Shown here in pieces: positions 49,204 through 57,194 of a stretch of 64,000 nt of DNA. This stretch comes from Cohnella endophytica (lineage in GTDB: Bacteria > Bacillota > Bacilli > Paenibacillales > Paenibacillaceae), in NCBI RefSeq assembly GCF_003628305.1, contig NZ_RBZM01000010.1:124001-188000 (forward strand), read 5' to 3'. The position numbers and the translations under genes were made by a program. Within the stretch, counting starts at the first letter, position 1; every line of letters begins with the position of its first letter. The notes beneath the pieces are model-generated. The model had not been told where the DNA came from. It worked only from the letters and a program-made list of their open reading frames with translations, and did no database searches.

Positions 49204-50439
49204 ATGAAGAAAGTTTTGACCATCATAGTGGCATGCTTGTTGATGATGAATGCTTCGTCGGTTTATGCGGCGAACGCGAAAACCGTACCGGCCGTCAAGA
49301 CGACCGCGGCGGCACCGAAACCGATAACACTGACGATTAACTACGAGAAGGCCGAGCTTAATCCGGGGCCAGTACTGCAGAACAACACGATCTATCTTCC
49401 GTTAAGCGCGTTAAGCAAGATGGGCATTACCGTCATCATCGGCGCGGACAAAACGACGCTAACCTTAAAGAAGCAATGGAACTCGGTCGTGATCGCGCTT
49501 GGCGCCGCGACGATCAAGGTCAATAACGAGACGGAGAAACTCGCGCAGCCGACCGTGAAAATCAACGGAGCCTTATATGTCCCGTCGGCGATCTTGTCCA
49601 AGTATTTCGGCAAAGGCGTCAGATGGGATAACAAAACGAAGGTGCTTTCCCTGATCGATTTCGATTCGCAGTTGCACCTCGCGCTGCAACGTAACGATCT
49701 CGCGTACTTCGGCAAATTATTGAACGATGGGTTAAACGCTACCGAGACCATCGATCTGATTCTTAAGTATCAACAGGATGCGGCTTGGATTCAGGCGGCG
49801 TTGAAGGCGGGGGCGGATCCGAATCCGTATTTCTACGAAGCGGTCATCAGCAAACAGGCCGGAGCGGTACAAGCACTGCTCGACTCTGGCAAAGTCGATC
49901 TACACTCGACTCCTCCCATAATGGGAGAAAATTCTTACTTGAGTCAGGCGTTCAAGATTTACACGGTTTACGGATACGATTCCCAAGGGAAGAGGAAGAG
50001 CTTCAAGGCGCCTAGATCTTACGAGATCGCCGAAATGCTGGTTGCGCACGGCCTTCAAGCCACTTCTACCGATGCCTACTTCGCGATGGCGGAAAGGGAG
50101 ACGGAATGGTTCGACTGGATGCTCGGCCATGGCGCGGATCCTAACGGCGAGACGCTAAAAATGGTTACTGTGGACGAGTCGCATAACGCGATTGCTTTCT
50201 ATGATTTATTAACTGCGGTTGACCGGCCCGCGACTCAGAAATTGATCGTGTCGCAATATATGGTGACCGGTTGGAACCCAAGCCCGGAGAATATGAAAAA
50301 TCTCGAAATGTTAGTGCTGAAATATAACGCAAGTCTCTCGCCGTTAAGTCAGCCTCAACTTGACCGGCTGCTCTACCTGGCCCAATCGAACAATATGCAG
50401 GCACTTACGGATGCGCTTGTGGCCGCGGGGGCTAAGTAA
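49204..50439 (+). CDS. Secreted stalk-domain protein with ankyrin-like repeats
   Basis: A 411-residue protein. The signal peptide covers residues 1-23 (ends VYAANA). Residues about 40-150 form a copper-amine-oxidase N-terminal-like stalk domain (NNTIYLPLSALSKMGITVIIG.. and INGALYVPSAILSKYFGKGVRWDNKTKVLSL). The remainder contains ankyrin-like repeats (LHLALQRNDLAYFGKLLNDG, IQAALKAGADPNPYFYEAVISKQAGAVQALLDSG, FDWMLGHGADPNGE, LTDALVAAGAK). It is likely a cell-surface protein for protein or wall contacts; no enzymatic motif is seen. GGAGGAGG precedes ATG 49204. Confidence 0.82.
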   Translation: MKKVLTIIVACLLMMNASSVYAANAKTVPAVKTTAAAPKPITLTINYEKAELNPGPVLQNNTIYLPLSALSKMGITVIIGADKTTLTLKKQWNSVVIALGAATIKVNNETEKLAQPTVKINGALYVPSAILSKYFGKGVRWDNKTKVLSLIDFDSQLHLALQRNDLAYFGKLLNDGLNATETIDLILKYQQDAAWIQAALKAGADPNPYFYEAVISKQAGAVQALLDSGKVDLHSTPPIMGENSYLSQAFKIYTVYGYDSQGKRKSFKAPRSYEIAEMLVAHGLQATSTDAYFAMAERETEWFDWMLGHGADPNGETLKMVTVDESHNAIAFYDLLTAVDRPATQKLIVSQYMVTGWNPSPENMKNLEMLVLKYNASLSPLSQPQLDRLLYLAQSNNMQALTDALVAAGAK

Positions 50440-50527
50440 ATCTACGGACATCGCGATTCTTTAGGACTTTGACGGGAAATGCGGGGCATGTTACTGTCAG
50501 ATTAAAATAACAATCGGAGGGGTTACC

Positions 50528-50848
50528 ATGATCGTCGTCACGACGGAAAATATTTCGGGTTACCGCATTGATAAAGTGTTAGGCCATGCTTTCGGAGTAA
50601 CGGTAAGGAGCCGCGGAATCGGGGGCAACGTCACGGCTTCCATTCGCAGTATTTTCGGAGGCGAGATCAAGGAATACACGGAGATGATCGAGGACGCCCG
50701 CAAGGCCGCGATCGATCGGATGATCAAGAACGCCCATGCGATGGGGGCGAACGCCGTCGTGATGATGCGTTTCGATTCGGGAGAAATCGGACAGACGATG
50801 TCCGAGATCGTCGCCTACGGTACGGCGGTCGTCATCGAAAGGGATTGA
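50528..50848 (+). CDS. YbjQ family (UPF0145) protein
   Basis: A 106-residue protein of the YbjQ/UPF0145 family, with IVVTTENISGYRIDKVLGHAFGVTVRSRGIGGNVTASIRSIFGGEIKEYTEMIEDARKAA and the end MGANAVVMMRFDSGEIGQTMSEIVAYGTAVVIE. These small proteins form pentameric rings and are sometimes labelled heavy-metal-binding, although the role is unproven. GGAGGGG precedes ATG 50528, and the next gene starts four bases after its stop. Confidence 0.93.
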   Translation: MIVVTTENISGYRIDKVLGHAFGVTVRSRGIGGNVTASIRSIFGGEIKEYTEMIEDARKAAIDRMIKNAHAMGANAVVMMRFDSGEIGQTMSEIVAYGTAVVIERD

Positions 50849-50852
50849 TTTC

Positions 50853-51092
50853 GTGGAGTGGGTTGTCATTATGTATCTAGTCGTGGGAGCTCTGATCGTT
50901 GCGTTATCCCTGATCGGCACGGCAATTTACCGGCGTCGCAGATTAGGACCGAACGAGCATCCGCCGCGGGGTTTCGTTCCGACGGATGAATTATCCATCG
51001 ATCCGACGACCGGCGTCAAGCAACGGGTGTGGTTCAACCCAACAACCGGCGAACGGCATTATCAGAACGTCGGGGAAGATCGCAAGGCTTGA
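50853..51092 (+). CDS. Small single-pass membrane protein
   Basis: A 79-residue protein with one N-terminal hydrophobic helix (VIMYLVVGALIVALSLIGTAIY), then a basic stop-transfer RRRR and a hydrophilic tail with the repeat-like DPTTGVKQRVWFNPTTGERHYQ. The start may be GTG 50853 or ATG 50871. It is coupled to the YbjQ gene, so the two probably act together. No family recognised. Confidence 0.7.
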   Translation: MEWVVIMYLVVGALIVALSLIGTAIYRRRRLGPNEHPPRGFVPTDELSIDPTTGVKQRVWFNPTTGERHYQNVGEDRKA

Positions 51093-51107
51093 TCATGTAG
51101 AGATAGG

Positions 51108-51143
51108 AGGGCCGAACTCCCGATAACGAAGGGGTTCGGCCCT
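51108..51143. terminator. Bidirectional terminator between YbjQ operon and MBL gene
   Basis: AGGGCCGAAC pairs with GTTCGGCCCTT around a loop of about 16 bases, between convergent genes. Confidence 0.75.
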
Positions 51144-51155
51144 TGCTGCGTCTTA

Positions 51156-51902
51156 TTAAGCTTGGATAATGGAAGAGAGTCTATCGTGAATAGGGCCTTT
51201 GAACACGCCGCCGTGATAACAGACGACCGTATCGATCTCAAGCTCTAGCAGCCTCCTTAAGGAGGCTAGCGCTGTCGGCATATCGAGCGTGGAGACGGGA
51301 TCCGGACCGCGCAGATCGCCATCGACTACGGTTAGCGAGTCGCCGGCAATGAGCGTTCGGGATGGCTTATGATAGAGACCGATGTGACCTGGCGTATGTC
51401 CCGGCGTATCGATTACGTCTATTTCGCCGCACCAAGGGAGAGTTTCTCCTCCGGAAATAGTACGGTCGACGGGTGCGCTTGGAGGATTCAGCATGAGCGC
51501 TTTTAGTCCTTGCTTGAAGGATTCCGGCACTTGCGAGGGCATCCGGTCGATGCTGGCGATCGCTTCGTCGGTGAAGCGAATTAATCGGCGTTCCCCTTCG
51601 ATATACGGCTTCTCGTCGGGATGGGCGAGTACTTCGATTGGCGTAGAGATACGTTTGAGAAGGTCCGGGAGATTGCCGATATGGTCAATATCTTGGTGGG
51701 TAAGAACGATGCGGTTAAGTCGTTCGATCGGGACGCCGCAACGTTTAATCTCCTCCTGCAAGGAATCAAGCTGTCTTGGGAAACCTGTATCCACGAGCAC
51801 GACGTCCTGATCGTCCCAGAGCAAGGCGAGGTGGACGGTATCGACGCGGCCCATGACGGGCGCGGATATATCTAGCGTAGCTATTCCAGGGGCGATAAAC
51901 AA
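51156..51902 (-). CDS. MBL-fold metallohydrolase
   Basis: A 248-residue metallo-beta-lactamase-fold protein. The metal motif reads VLTHQDIDHIGN, a variant of HxHxDH with Asp in place of the second His. Downstream ligands are in DTPGHTPGHIGLY, AGDSLTV and VCYHGGVF. The HQDxDH variant occurs in a common glyoxalase-II-like Bacillales group and is compatible with metal binding. Substrate unknown. Confidence 0.87.
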   Translation of the reverse strand: MFIAPGIATLDISAPVMGRVDTVHLALLWDDQDVVLVDTGFPRQLDSLQEEIKRCGVPIERLNRIVLTHQDIDHIGNLPDLLKRISTPIEVLAHPDEKPYIEGERRLIRFTDEAIASIDRMPSQVPESFKQGLKALMLNPPSAPVDRTISGGETLPWCGEIDVIDTPGHTPGHIGLYHKPSRTLIAGDSLTVVDGDLRGPDPVSTLDMPTALASLRRLLELEIDTVVCYHGGVFKGPIHDRLSSIIQA

Positions 51903-52078
51903 TTTACACCACTCCTCAAATGAAAATGCAAAAACATAATACCCGGCCGGGATATCGTGCCTCTATCATATGAGAATCGTGGTGAGATGTAAATTGGTAA
52001 ATTAATTATTATAACACAAAAATATTTATTTGTCAATACTATAATCGAAAGAAATAGAAGGAGATTGGAGGCTTCGAT

Positions 52079-52612
52079 ATGCCGAGTTCACGAATTTACA
52101 TCAGACCTCTGGAAATAACGGATGCGGAGGAATTGCTTGCCCTTAGAGTCTGTAATCGGAGCTTTCTTCAGCCTTTCGAGCCGATCCGCTTGGAAGGTTA
52201 TTGGACGCTGGAGGAGCAGCGAAATCTGATTGCTGCAAGCGTGCAAGGAGGCTTGGCACCTCAATTCCGCGCTTTCGGAATCTTCCTGAAGGAAGGGAAC
52301 GACCTTGTTGGCCGAATCGAATTGTCCGGAATCGCCCGCGGACCTTTCCAGAACGCGAATGTCGGTTATTTCCTCGACCAAGCGCATAATGGCAAAGGTT
52401 ACGCGACGGAGGCGGTTTCCGATTGCGTCTCCTATGCGTTCGGCGAGCTAGGATTACATCGCGTTCAGGCCGGGGTCATGCCGAGAAACTTGCCGTCGAA
52501 GCGGGTGCTAGAGAAAGCGGGGTTCCGCTACGAAGGCTTAGCCCGTCGTTACTTGAACATTAACGGGACATGGGAAGATCATGAACTGTATGCGATAACC
52601 GTCGAGGATTGA
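52079..52612 (+). CDS. GNAT family N-acetyltransferase (RimJ/RimL type)
   Basis: A 177-residue acetyltransferase. Marks: YIRPLEITDAEELLALRVCN at the start, NVGYFLDQAHNGKGYATEAVSDCVSYAFGELGLHRVQAGVMPRNLPSKRVLEKAGFRYEGLARRYLNINGTWEDHELYAI, the classic RimJ-like layout. Members modify ribosomal protein N-termini or small amines. GAAGGAGA precedes ATG 52079. The 52-bp palindrome array begins about 28 bases past its stop. Confidence 0.9.
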   Translation: MPSSRIYIRPLEITDAEELLALRVCNRSFLQPFEPIRLEGYWTLEEQRNLIAASVQGGLAPQFRAFGIFLKEGNDLVGRIELSGIARGPFQNANVGYFLDQAHNGKGYATEAVSDCVSYAFGELGLHRVQAGVMPRNLPSKRVLEKAGFRYEGLARRYLNINGTWEDHELYAITVED

Positions 52613-52639
52613 GAAAAAATAAGGACTCCCCCGCACGGA

Positions 52640-53283
52640 GTTACTGCTTCGGACGAAGTAACTGCCAGCAAAAGGGACTCCCCGTACGGAGTTACTGATT
52701 CGGACGAAGTAACTGGCTGCTAAAAGGACTCCCCGCACGGAGTTACTGCTTCGGACAAAGTAACTGCCAGCAAAAGGGAGCACCTCGCACGGAGTTACTG
52801 CTTCGGACGAAGTAACTGCCAGCAAAAGGGAGCACCTCGCACGGAGTTACTGCTTCGGACGAAGTAACTGCCAGCAAAAGGGAGCACCTCGCACGGAGTT
52901 ACTGCTTCGGACGAAGTAACTGCCAGCAAAAAAGGAGCACCATACACGGAGTTACTGCTTCGGACGAAGTAACTGCCAGCAAAAGGGACTCCCCGTACGG
53001 AGTTACTGCTTCGGACGAAGTAACTCCCAGCAAAAAGGGACTCCCCGCACAGAGTTACCGCTTCGGACGAAGTAACTGCCAGCAAAAGGGAGCTCCCCGC
53101 ACGGAGTTACTGCTCCAGACGAAGTAACTGCCAGCAAAAGGGAGCTCCCCGCACGGAGTTACTGCTCCAGACGAAGTAACTGCCAGCAAAAGGGAGCTCC
53201 CCGCACGGAGTTACTGCTCCAGACGAAGTAACTTCCAGCAAAATGGAGCTTCCGTAAGGAATTACTGCTTCGGACGAAGTAAC
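52640..53283 (+). repeat. 13-copy 52-bp tandem array with a palindrome in every unit
   Basis: Copies begin at 52640, 52691, 52742, 52794, 52846, 52898, 52951, 53002, 53054, 53106, 53158, 53210 and 53261 (periods 51 to 53). Each has GTTACT and AGTAAC arms around GCTTCGGACGA, followed by GCCAGCAAAAGGGAG and a short CC-rich part ending GCACGGA. Copies 10-12 carry GCTCCAGACGA in the loop. Arms are far better kept than the linker. It fills the gap between the acetyltransferase gene and a terminator at 53367. Open frames on the minus strand through the array are products of the repeat period and not genes. Confidence 0.95.
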
Positions 53284-53366
53284 TGCCACGCAGGCTTCCC
53301 CAAATCGTTCGATAGCCTGATAATGTTGTAGGACTCCCTCCAGTTGCCTTACGCGAGAATACGCAT

Positions 53367-53410
53367 AAAGGCAGTCTCCGGAGGGGATTTTCCACCTAGA
53401 GACTGCCTTT
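53367..53410 (-). terminator. Terminator of the small protein gene at 53425
   Basis: AAAGGCAGTCTC pairs with GAGACTGCCTTT around a 20-base loop, just past the minus-strand stop at 53425. Confidence 0.78.
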
Positions 53411-53424
53411 ACTACGTGCGAAGT

Positions 53425-53658
53425 TCAGAAGAACGGACCTTGAACGGAGCAACCGGGAAATGGATTGATGTCTTGGATCGTATTGAGCGGGTACTGTTTG
53501 GTTGCGAACTGGCTTTGGTACAGGTATTCCAGAAGTACCGCGACGCCTGCGGTAACGCTGCACAATATTCCGGTTACCCCTTGGCCGTTCGACAACGAAA
53601 CGCCTACGGGCTGACCGACGAGGGTGGCGGCCTTCGCGTATAATGGCGATTGCAGCAA
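53425..53658 (-). CDS. Small LSm-like hypothetical protein
   Basis: A 77-residue protein (TTG start 53658, ten bases after GGGAGG; ATG 53682 is an alternative giving 85 residues). The body ASLVGQPV-like ATLVGQPVGVSLSNGQGVTGILCSVTAGVAVLLEYLYQSQFATKQYPLNTIQDINPFPGC has the five-strand beta rhythm of small spore-associated or LSm-like proteins frequent in Paenibacillus. I do not know its function. It has its own terminator and stands between the 52-bp array and the RCC1 gene, upstream of which the same strand continues. Confidence 0.62.
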   Translation of the reverse strand: MLQSPLYAKAATLVGQPVGVSLSNGQGVTGILCSVTAGVAVLLEYLYQSQFATKQYPLNTIQDINPFPGCSVQGPFF

Positions 53659-53726
53659 GCGAACATCACCTCCCGTAGCCATTGTATGTCAGGCGACCGC
53701 CCGGGGTTTCGGAAGCGCGGAGCGGA

Positions 53727-55232
53727 TTAAGAATCGAAGCTATAGGTTCGGGTTGCGGCGTCCCAACGGTAAGCGATATCCAAAGCTTTGCATACGAAAT
53801 CGAAAGGAACCATCGTGGTGCTGGAGAACGTGCCTGAAGTCGTAAGCAGCCGCGGGGCGTCTTTGACGACTTTTCCGTTAACCGTAGCGGTTGGCTCTTT
53901 GCTTGATTGAACAAAGACGACGGACTTGTCGCCGCGCGAGAACGTCCATATGTTGTAGACGGCGTTATGCTGAAGCGCGTCGGGTTTGGAGTAACTGAGC
54001 TTTACCTGAACGCCGATTTTCTCCCATAGTCCCGCGCGGGGGACCGCGAGCTGTCCGTTGTCGTAGCCCGGGGACAAAACCAGCTTCAGGGTTTGGCCGT
54101 TCACCGCGAATCCGATCGGTTCGGGTACGACCCGGGGTTTCGTATCGAGGTTGCCGTTCATGTAAGTACCCGCGCTAGGCAGCGCGCTATTTCCCCATGC
54201 GTACAAGGTTCCGTCCTTGGCGAGCGCCAGCGCTTTATTATCTCCGGCGGAGATTTGCACGATATTCGATAAGCCCGGGATTTTGCCCGGCTTGCTCGAA
54301 TAAGCGGATTCTCCTCCCGATTGCCATACCGTGCCGTCCGACCGGATCGCGATCAATTGGGTCGTTCCCAGCTTAAGCGCGGCAATGTGATCCAATCCTT
54401 TTACGCTCACGGGTTTGAGGCTGATGCTGCCGATGATTTTCCCCCATCTCATTACGGTTCCGTCTGCCTGCAGGGCGGCGGATTGATAACGGTCGGCGGC
54501 GATCGCCTTCACCTCGGTTAAACCCTTTACTTGCTGCGGCACGAACTGCTGCTCTTTGCTTCCGTTGCCGATCTCGCCATAATCATTTTGTCCCCACGAC
54601 CATACGGTGCCGTCTTTCTTGAGCGCCAGAACATGGTAGGCTCCGGCTTCGATCGTAACGACATCGGTTAGATCGGGCACTTGAACGGGAACGGACGGAT
54701 CTTTGAACAGACCTTGCTCCTGTCCGCGAAGAAGGTCGTTGCCCCACGACCACACCGTACCGTCTTCCAGCAATACGGCCGCGGTGCGGTTTCCTAGCGC
54801 GATCTGTTTCACGTTCTGCAAACTGGTTAGTTGCGTGAAGGTGTTGAACGAATCGGCGGAACTGGTCGTTTCGTTGCCGGGACAGCTTCTTCCGCTGCGC
54901 CATACGGTGCCGTCCCGAAGGAGCGCCATCGAGCATCTGTTGCCCGCGGCCACTTGCTTTACGCCGGCAAGATTCGCGATCGGTTCGGGGATATACTGTT
55001 CGTAGTTGTTGCCGTTGCCGAGCTGGCCGTACTTGTTCCAGCCCCAAGCGGCTACGGTACCGTCCTTGTATGCCAAGAGGGCGTGTCCTTCTCCGATATC
55101 CATGCTTGCGATCGGGAATGTTACAGGTAGCGTTGCCGCCGAAGATGATCCTAACATAAGAAGTGAGATAACCATCGTTCCTAGAAGAGCGACCGTTAAA
55201 GATTTTATCCTTAAAGCTGTCGTTTCGATCAT
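53727..55232 (-). CDS. Secreted RCC1-repeat protein with C-terminal stalk domain
   Basis: A 501-residue protein with signal peptide (residues about 1-34, SSSAATLP). Six to seven RCC1-type repeats follow, each with a DGTVWxWG core (DGTVAAWGWNKYGQLGNG, DGTVWSWGNDL, DGTVWSWGQNDYGEIGNG, DGTVMRWG, DGTVWQSGG, DGTLYAWGNS), forming a beta-propeller. The last 120 residues resemble a copper-amine-oxidase-like stalk domain (ATVNGKVVKDAPRLLTTSGTFSSTTMVPFDFVCKALDIAYRWDAATRTYSF). It is likely a surface-exposed binding protein; the ligand is unknown. Confidence 0.85.
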   Translation of the reverse strand: MIETTALRIKSLTVALLGTMVISLLMLGSSSAATLPVTFPIASMDIGEGHALLAYKDGTVAAWGWNKYGQLGNGNNYEQYIPEPIANLAGVKQVAAGNRCSMALLRDGTVWRSGRSCPGNETTSSADSFNTFTQLTSLQNVKQIALGNRTAAVLLEDGTVWSWGNDLLRGQEQGLFKDPSVPVQVPDLTDVVTIEAGAYHVLALKKDGTVWSWGQNDYGEIGNGSKEQQFVPQQVKGLTEVKAIAADRYQSAALQADGTVMRWGKIIGSISLKPVSVKGLDHIAALKLGTTQLIAIRSDGTVWQSGGESAYSSKPGKIPGLSNIVQISAGDNKALALAKDGTLYAWGNSALPSAGTYMNGNLDTKPRVVPEPIGFAVNGQTLKLVLSPGYDNGQLAVPRAGLWEKIGVQVKLSYSKPDALQHNAVYNIWTFSRGDKSVVFVQSSKEPTATVNGKVVKDAPRLLTTSGTFSSTTMVPFDFVCKALDIAYRWDAATRTYSFDS

Positions 55233-55362
55233 GTTTCCACCTCGGTATTGGTAATGAGTTCACGCCTTTCTATAGACGCGATTCCCAAAAATTAGTTGCA
55301 AATGATATGCTAAGGAAAAATAGACGGGCTCCCGTACAGCCCTAATGAAGGAGATCATTGCA

Positions 55363-55770
55363 ATGGCGAATTCCGATCAAAAAATCAAGACGTTCCTCAT
55401 GTTCTCCGGTCAAGCGGAAGAAGCGATGAATTTGTACGTATCCCTGTTCGATCGTTCGGAAATCTTAAGTCTCCTTCGGCACGGAGCAAACGGAGCCGGA
55501 GAAGAGGGGACGGTCCAGCTTGCGAGGTTCTCCCTGAACGGGCAAACGTTCATGTGCATCGACAGTAACTTTAAGCATGCGTTTACTTTTACCCCTGCGA
55601 TTTCCCTGTACGTGAATTGCGATTCCGAAGAGGAGATCGATCGCGTGTTCGGCAGATTATCCGAGGGAGGCAGCGTCCTCATGCCGCTTGCGGAATACCC
55701 TTTCAGCAAGAAATTCGGATGGGTTGCCGACAAGTACGGCGTAACCTGGCAATTAAGTCTCAATCCATAA
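55363..55770 (+). CDS. VOC family protein, PhnB-like
   Basis: A 135-residue PhnB/3-demethylubiquinone methyltransferase-like VOC protein. Marks: KIKTFLMFSGQAEEAMNLYVSLFDRSEIL, LARFSLNGQTFMCIDSN, PAISLYVNCDSEEEIDRVFGRLSEGGSVLMPLAEYPFSKKFGWVADKYGVTWQLSL. No methyltransferase motif exists; the activity of this group is mostly unknown. ATG 55363 is the start, nine bases from GAAGGAGA; the upstream ATG 55345 lies before that site. Confidence 0.87.
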   Translation: MANSDQKIKTFLMFSGQAEEAMNLYVSLFDRSEILSLLRHGANGAGEEGTVQLARFSLNGQTFMCIDSNFKHAFTFTPAISLYVNCDSEEEIDRVFGRLSEGGSVLMPLAEYPFSKKFGWVADKYGVTWQLSLNP

Positions 55771-55901
55771 CCGGCCAAGCGACGAAATAAGAAATTGCTT
55801 ACACAAACCTAACAAACCATCTGTACTTTTTCGCGGAAGATTGTATGCTAGAAAGAGGCTGACAACTAGCTGCAACATCCACAGAAGAGAGATGGTTTTA
55901 C

Positions 55902-56990
55902 TTGGGGAGTCAAACAAACAACAGATTGAAATTGGATTACCTGGACGTGTTTCGTTCCATCGCGATTTTGGCCGTAATCATGATTCATACGACGGGTTAT
56001 GCCGTTGGGGCTTTGCCTAAGGAAGATTCGTTATATCCGCTTTATTTGATCCTTAACTCGGCGTCTCATTTCTCGGTCCCTGCGTTCCTGTTCTTGAGCT
56101 CGCTAGTCCATTTTTACAATTACGATGGACGAACCAGCATACAATGGGGAACTTTCTACTTGAAAAGAATTCTTACCGTTGTCGTTCCATATGTCGTTTG
56201 GTCGATTATTTATTTCTTGCTCGTCACATACAACAACGGGTCGTCGGTAGAGGAACGGTTGCCCGACTTCTTCAAAAACTTATTATACGGCAGCAATTAC
56301 ACACATCTGTATTTCCTCGTCATCATGATCCAATTTTTCGTGTTGTTCCCGTTCATGCTCTGGATTGCCCGCTATAAGTGGGTACGTTCGAATTTGATCT
56401 TGATCGGAATCCTGCTGCAGGTCGCTTTCTATCTTGGCAATTATTACGAATTCCACATGACCAAGATCGGTACCTTCGTGGGCTCGTACTTCATCTATTT
56501 GTTCGTTGGCGCGTACGCGGGTATTCGTCTGCAAAAGACGGGAAGTCTCGTGGAAAAACGGCATCGGAAAGTCATCTTGTACATATTGGTCATAGTATTA
56601 GGCGCGGCGCATGTTACGCATGTGTTCCTGATTACTTATTATCCTCACTACATTGGGCTGCCTTATCGTTCCTGGATCAATTTCGTGACGGTGTACGGGT
56701 TCTGCGCGCTTTGCAGCATCGCCTTGATTCCGATTTCGGCTTGGTTGTTCAAGAACGGGGGCGTTATCGCCAATTGGCTAAAGGGAATCGGAATCGCTTC
56801 GTTCGGCATCTATCTCGTTCATCCGCTTGTTTTGTTTATTTGGAGAAATAAAATCATGAGCAACTTCCCGAACTATTTCCATCTCTTCGTTCTGGGAAGC
56901 GGATTAGCAGCGCTCTTCGTTTCTTGGTTATTCGCCGTGCTCGTACGCAAATCGCGGTTAAGTAGCAAGGTGCTGCTGGGCGAGAGGTAA
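55902..56990 (+). CDS. Acyltransferase family 3 membrane protein
   Basis: A 362-residue integral membrane protein with about ten helices. The N-terminal signature YLDVFRSIAILAVIMIHTTGYAVG, with its conserved Arg and His, and the later IGIASFGIYLVHPLVLF mark the acyltransferase 3 family, which acetylates or acylates sugars or other exported polymers, using acyl-CoA from the cytoplasm. It begins at TTG 55902, since no in-frame ATG or GTG lies nearby; the ribosome binding site AGAGAGATGG is mediocre. It is a lone gene with its own terminator. Confidence 0.88.
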   Translation: MGSQTNNRLKLDYLDVFRSIAILAVIMIHTTGYAVGALPKEDSLYPLYLILNSASHFSVPAFLFLSSLVHFYNYDGRTSIQWGTFYLKRILTVVVPYVVWSIIYFLLVTYNNGSSVEERLPDFFKNLLYGSNYTHLYFLVIMIQFFVLFPFMLWIARYKWVRSNLILIGILLQVAFYLGNYYEFHMTKIGTFVGSYFIYLFVGAYAGIRLQKTGSLVEKRHRKVILYILVIVLGAAHVTHVFLITYYPHYIGLPYRSWINFVTVYGFCALCSIALIPISAWLFKNGGVIANWLKGIGIASFGIYLVHPLVLFIWRNKIMSNFPNYFHLFVLGSGLAALFVSWLFAVLVRKSRLSSKVLLGER

Positions 56991-57029
56991 GCTAGTAGCT
57001 CAGAATCTTAATTTTACAAACCGTCCACT

Positions 57030-57069
57030 AAAGCCGAAAGTCCGCAACCATGCGGGCTTTCGGCTTTTT
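57030..57069 (+). terminator. Terminator after the acyltransferase gene
   Basis: AAAGCCGAAAG pairs with CTTTCGGCTTT, with an inner CCGC/GCGG stem, followed by TTTTG. Confidence 0.9.
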
Positions 57070-57194
57070 GCGCATTAAACCGTATGGTCTGACCTTGAAA
57101 AAGCAAACCTAAGTTATAAAGTTCCTGCATTGTTCGACATCGTTCGGATACAAGATAATGGGGGTACATCAAAGCAAGGGGGATTACAAACAAA

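Noticed and set aside
52538..53395. Minus-strand reading frames with repeated peptide (VTSSEAVTPCG.. type) through the 52-bp array
   Set aside because: They arise from a near multiple-of-three repeat period, change frame between units, lack ribosome binding sites and have no signal of coding outside the repeats.
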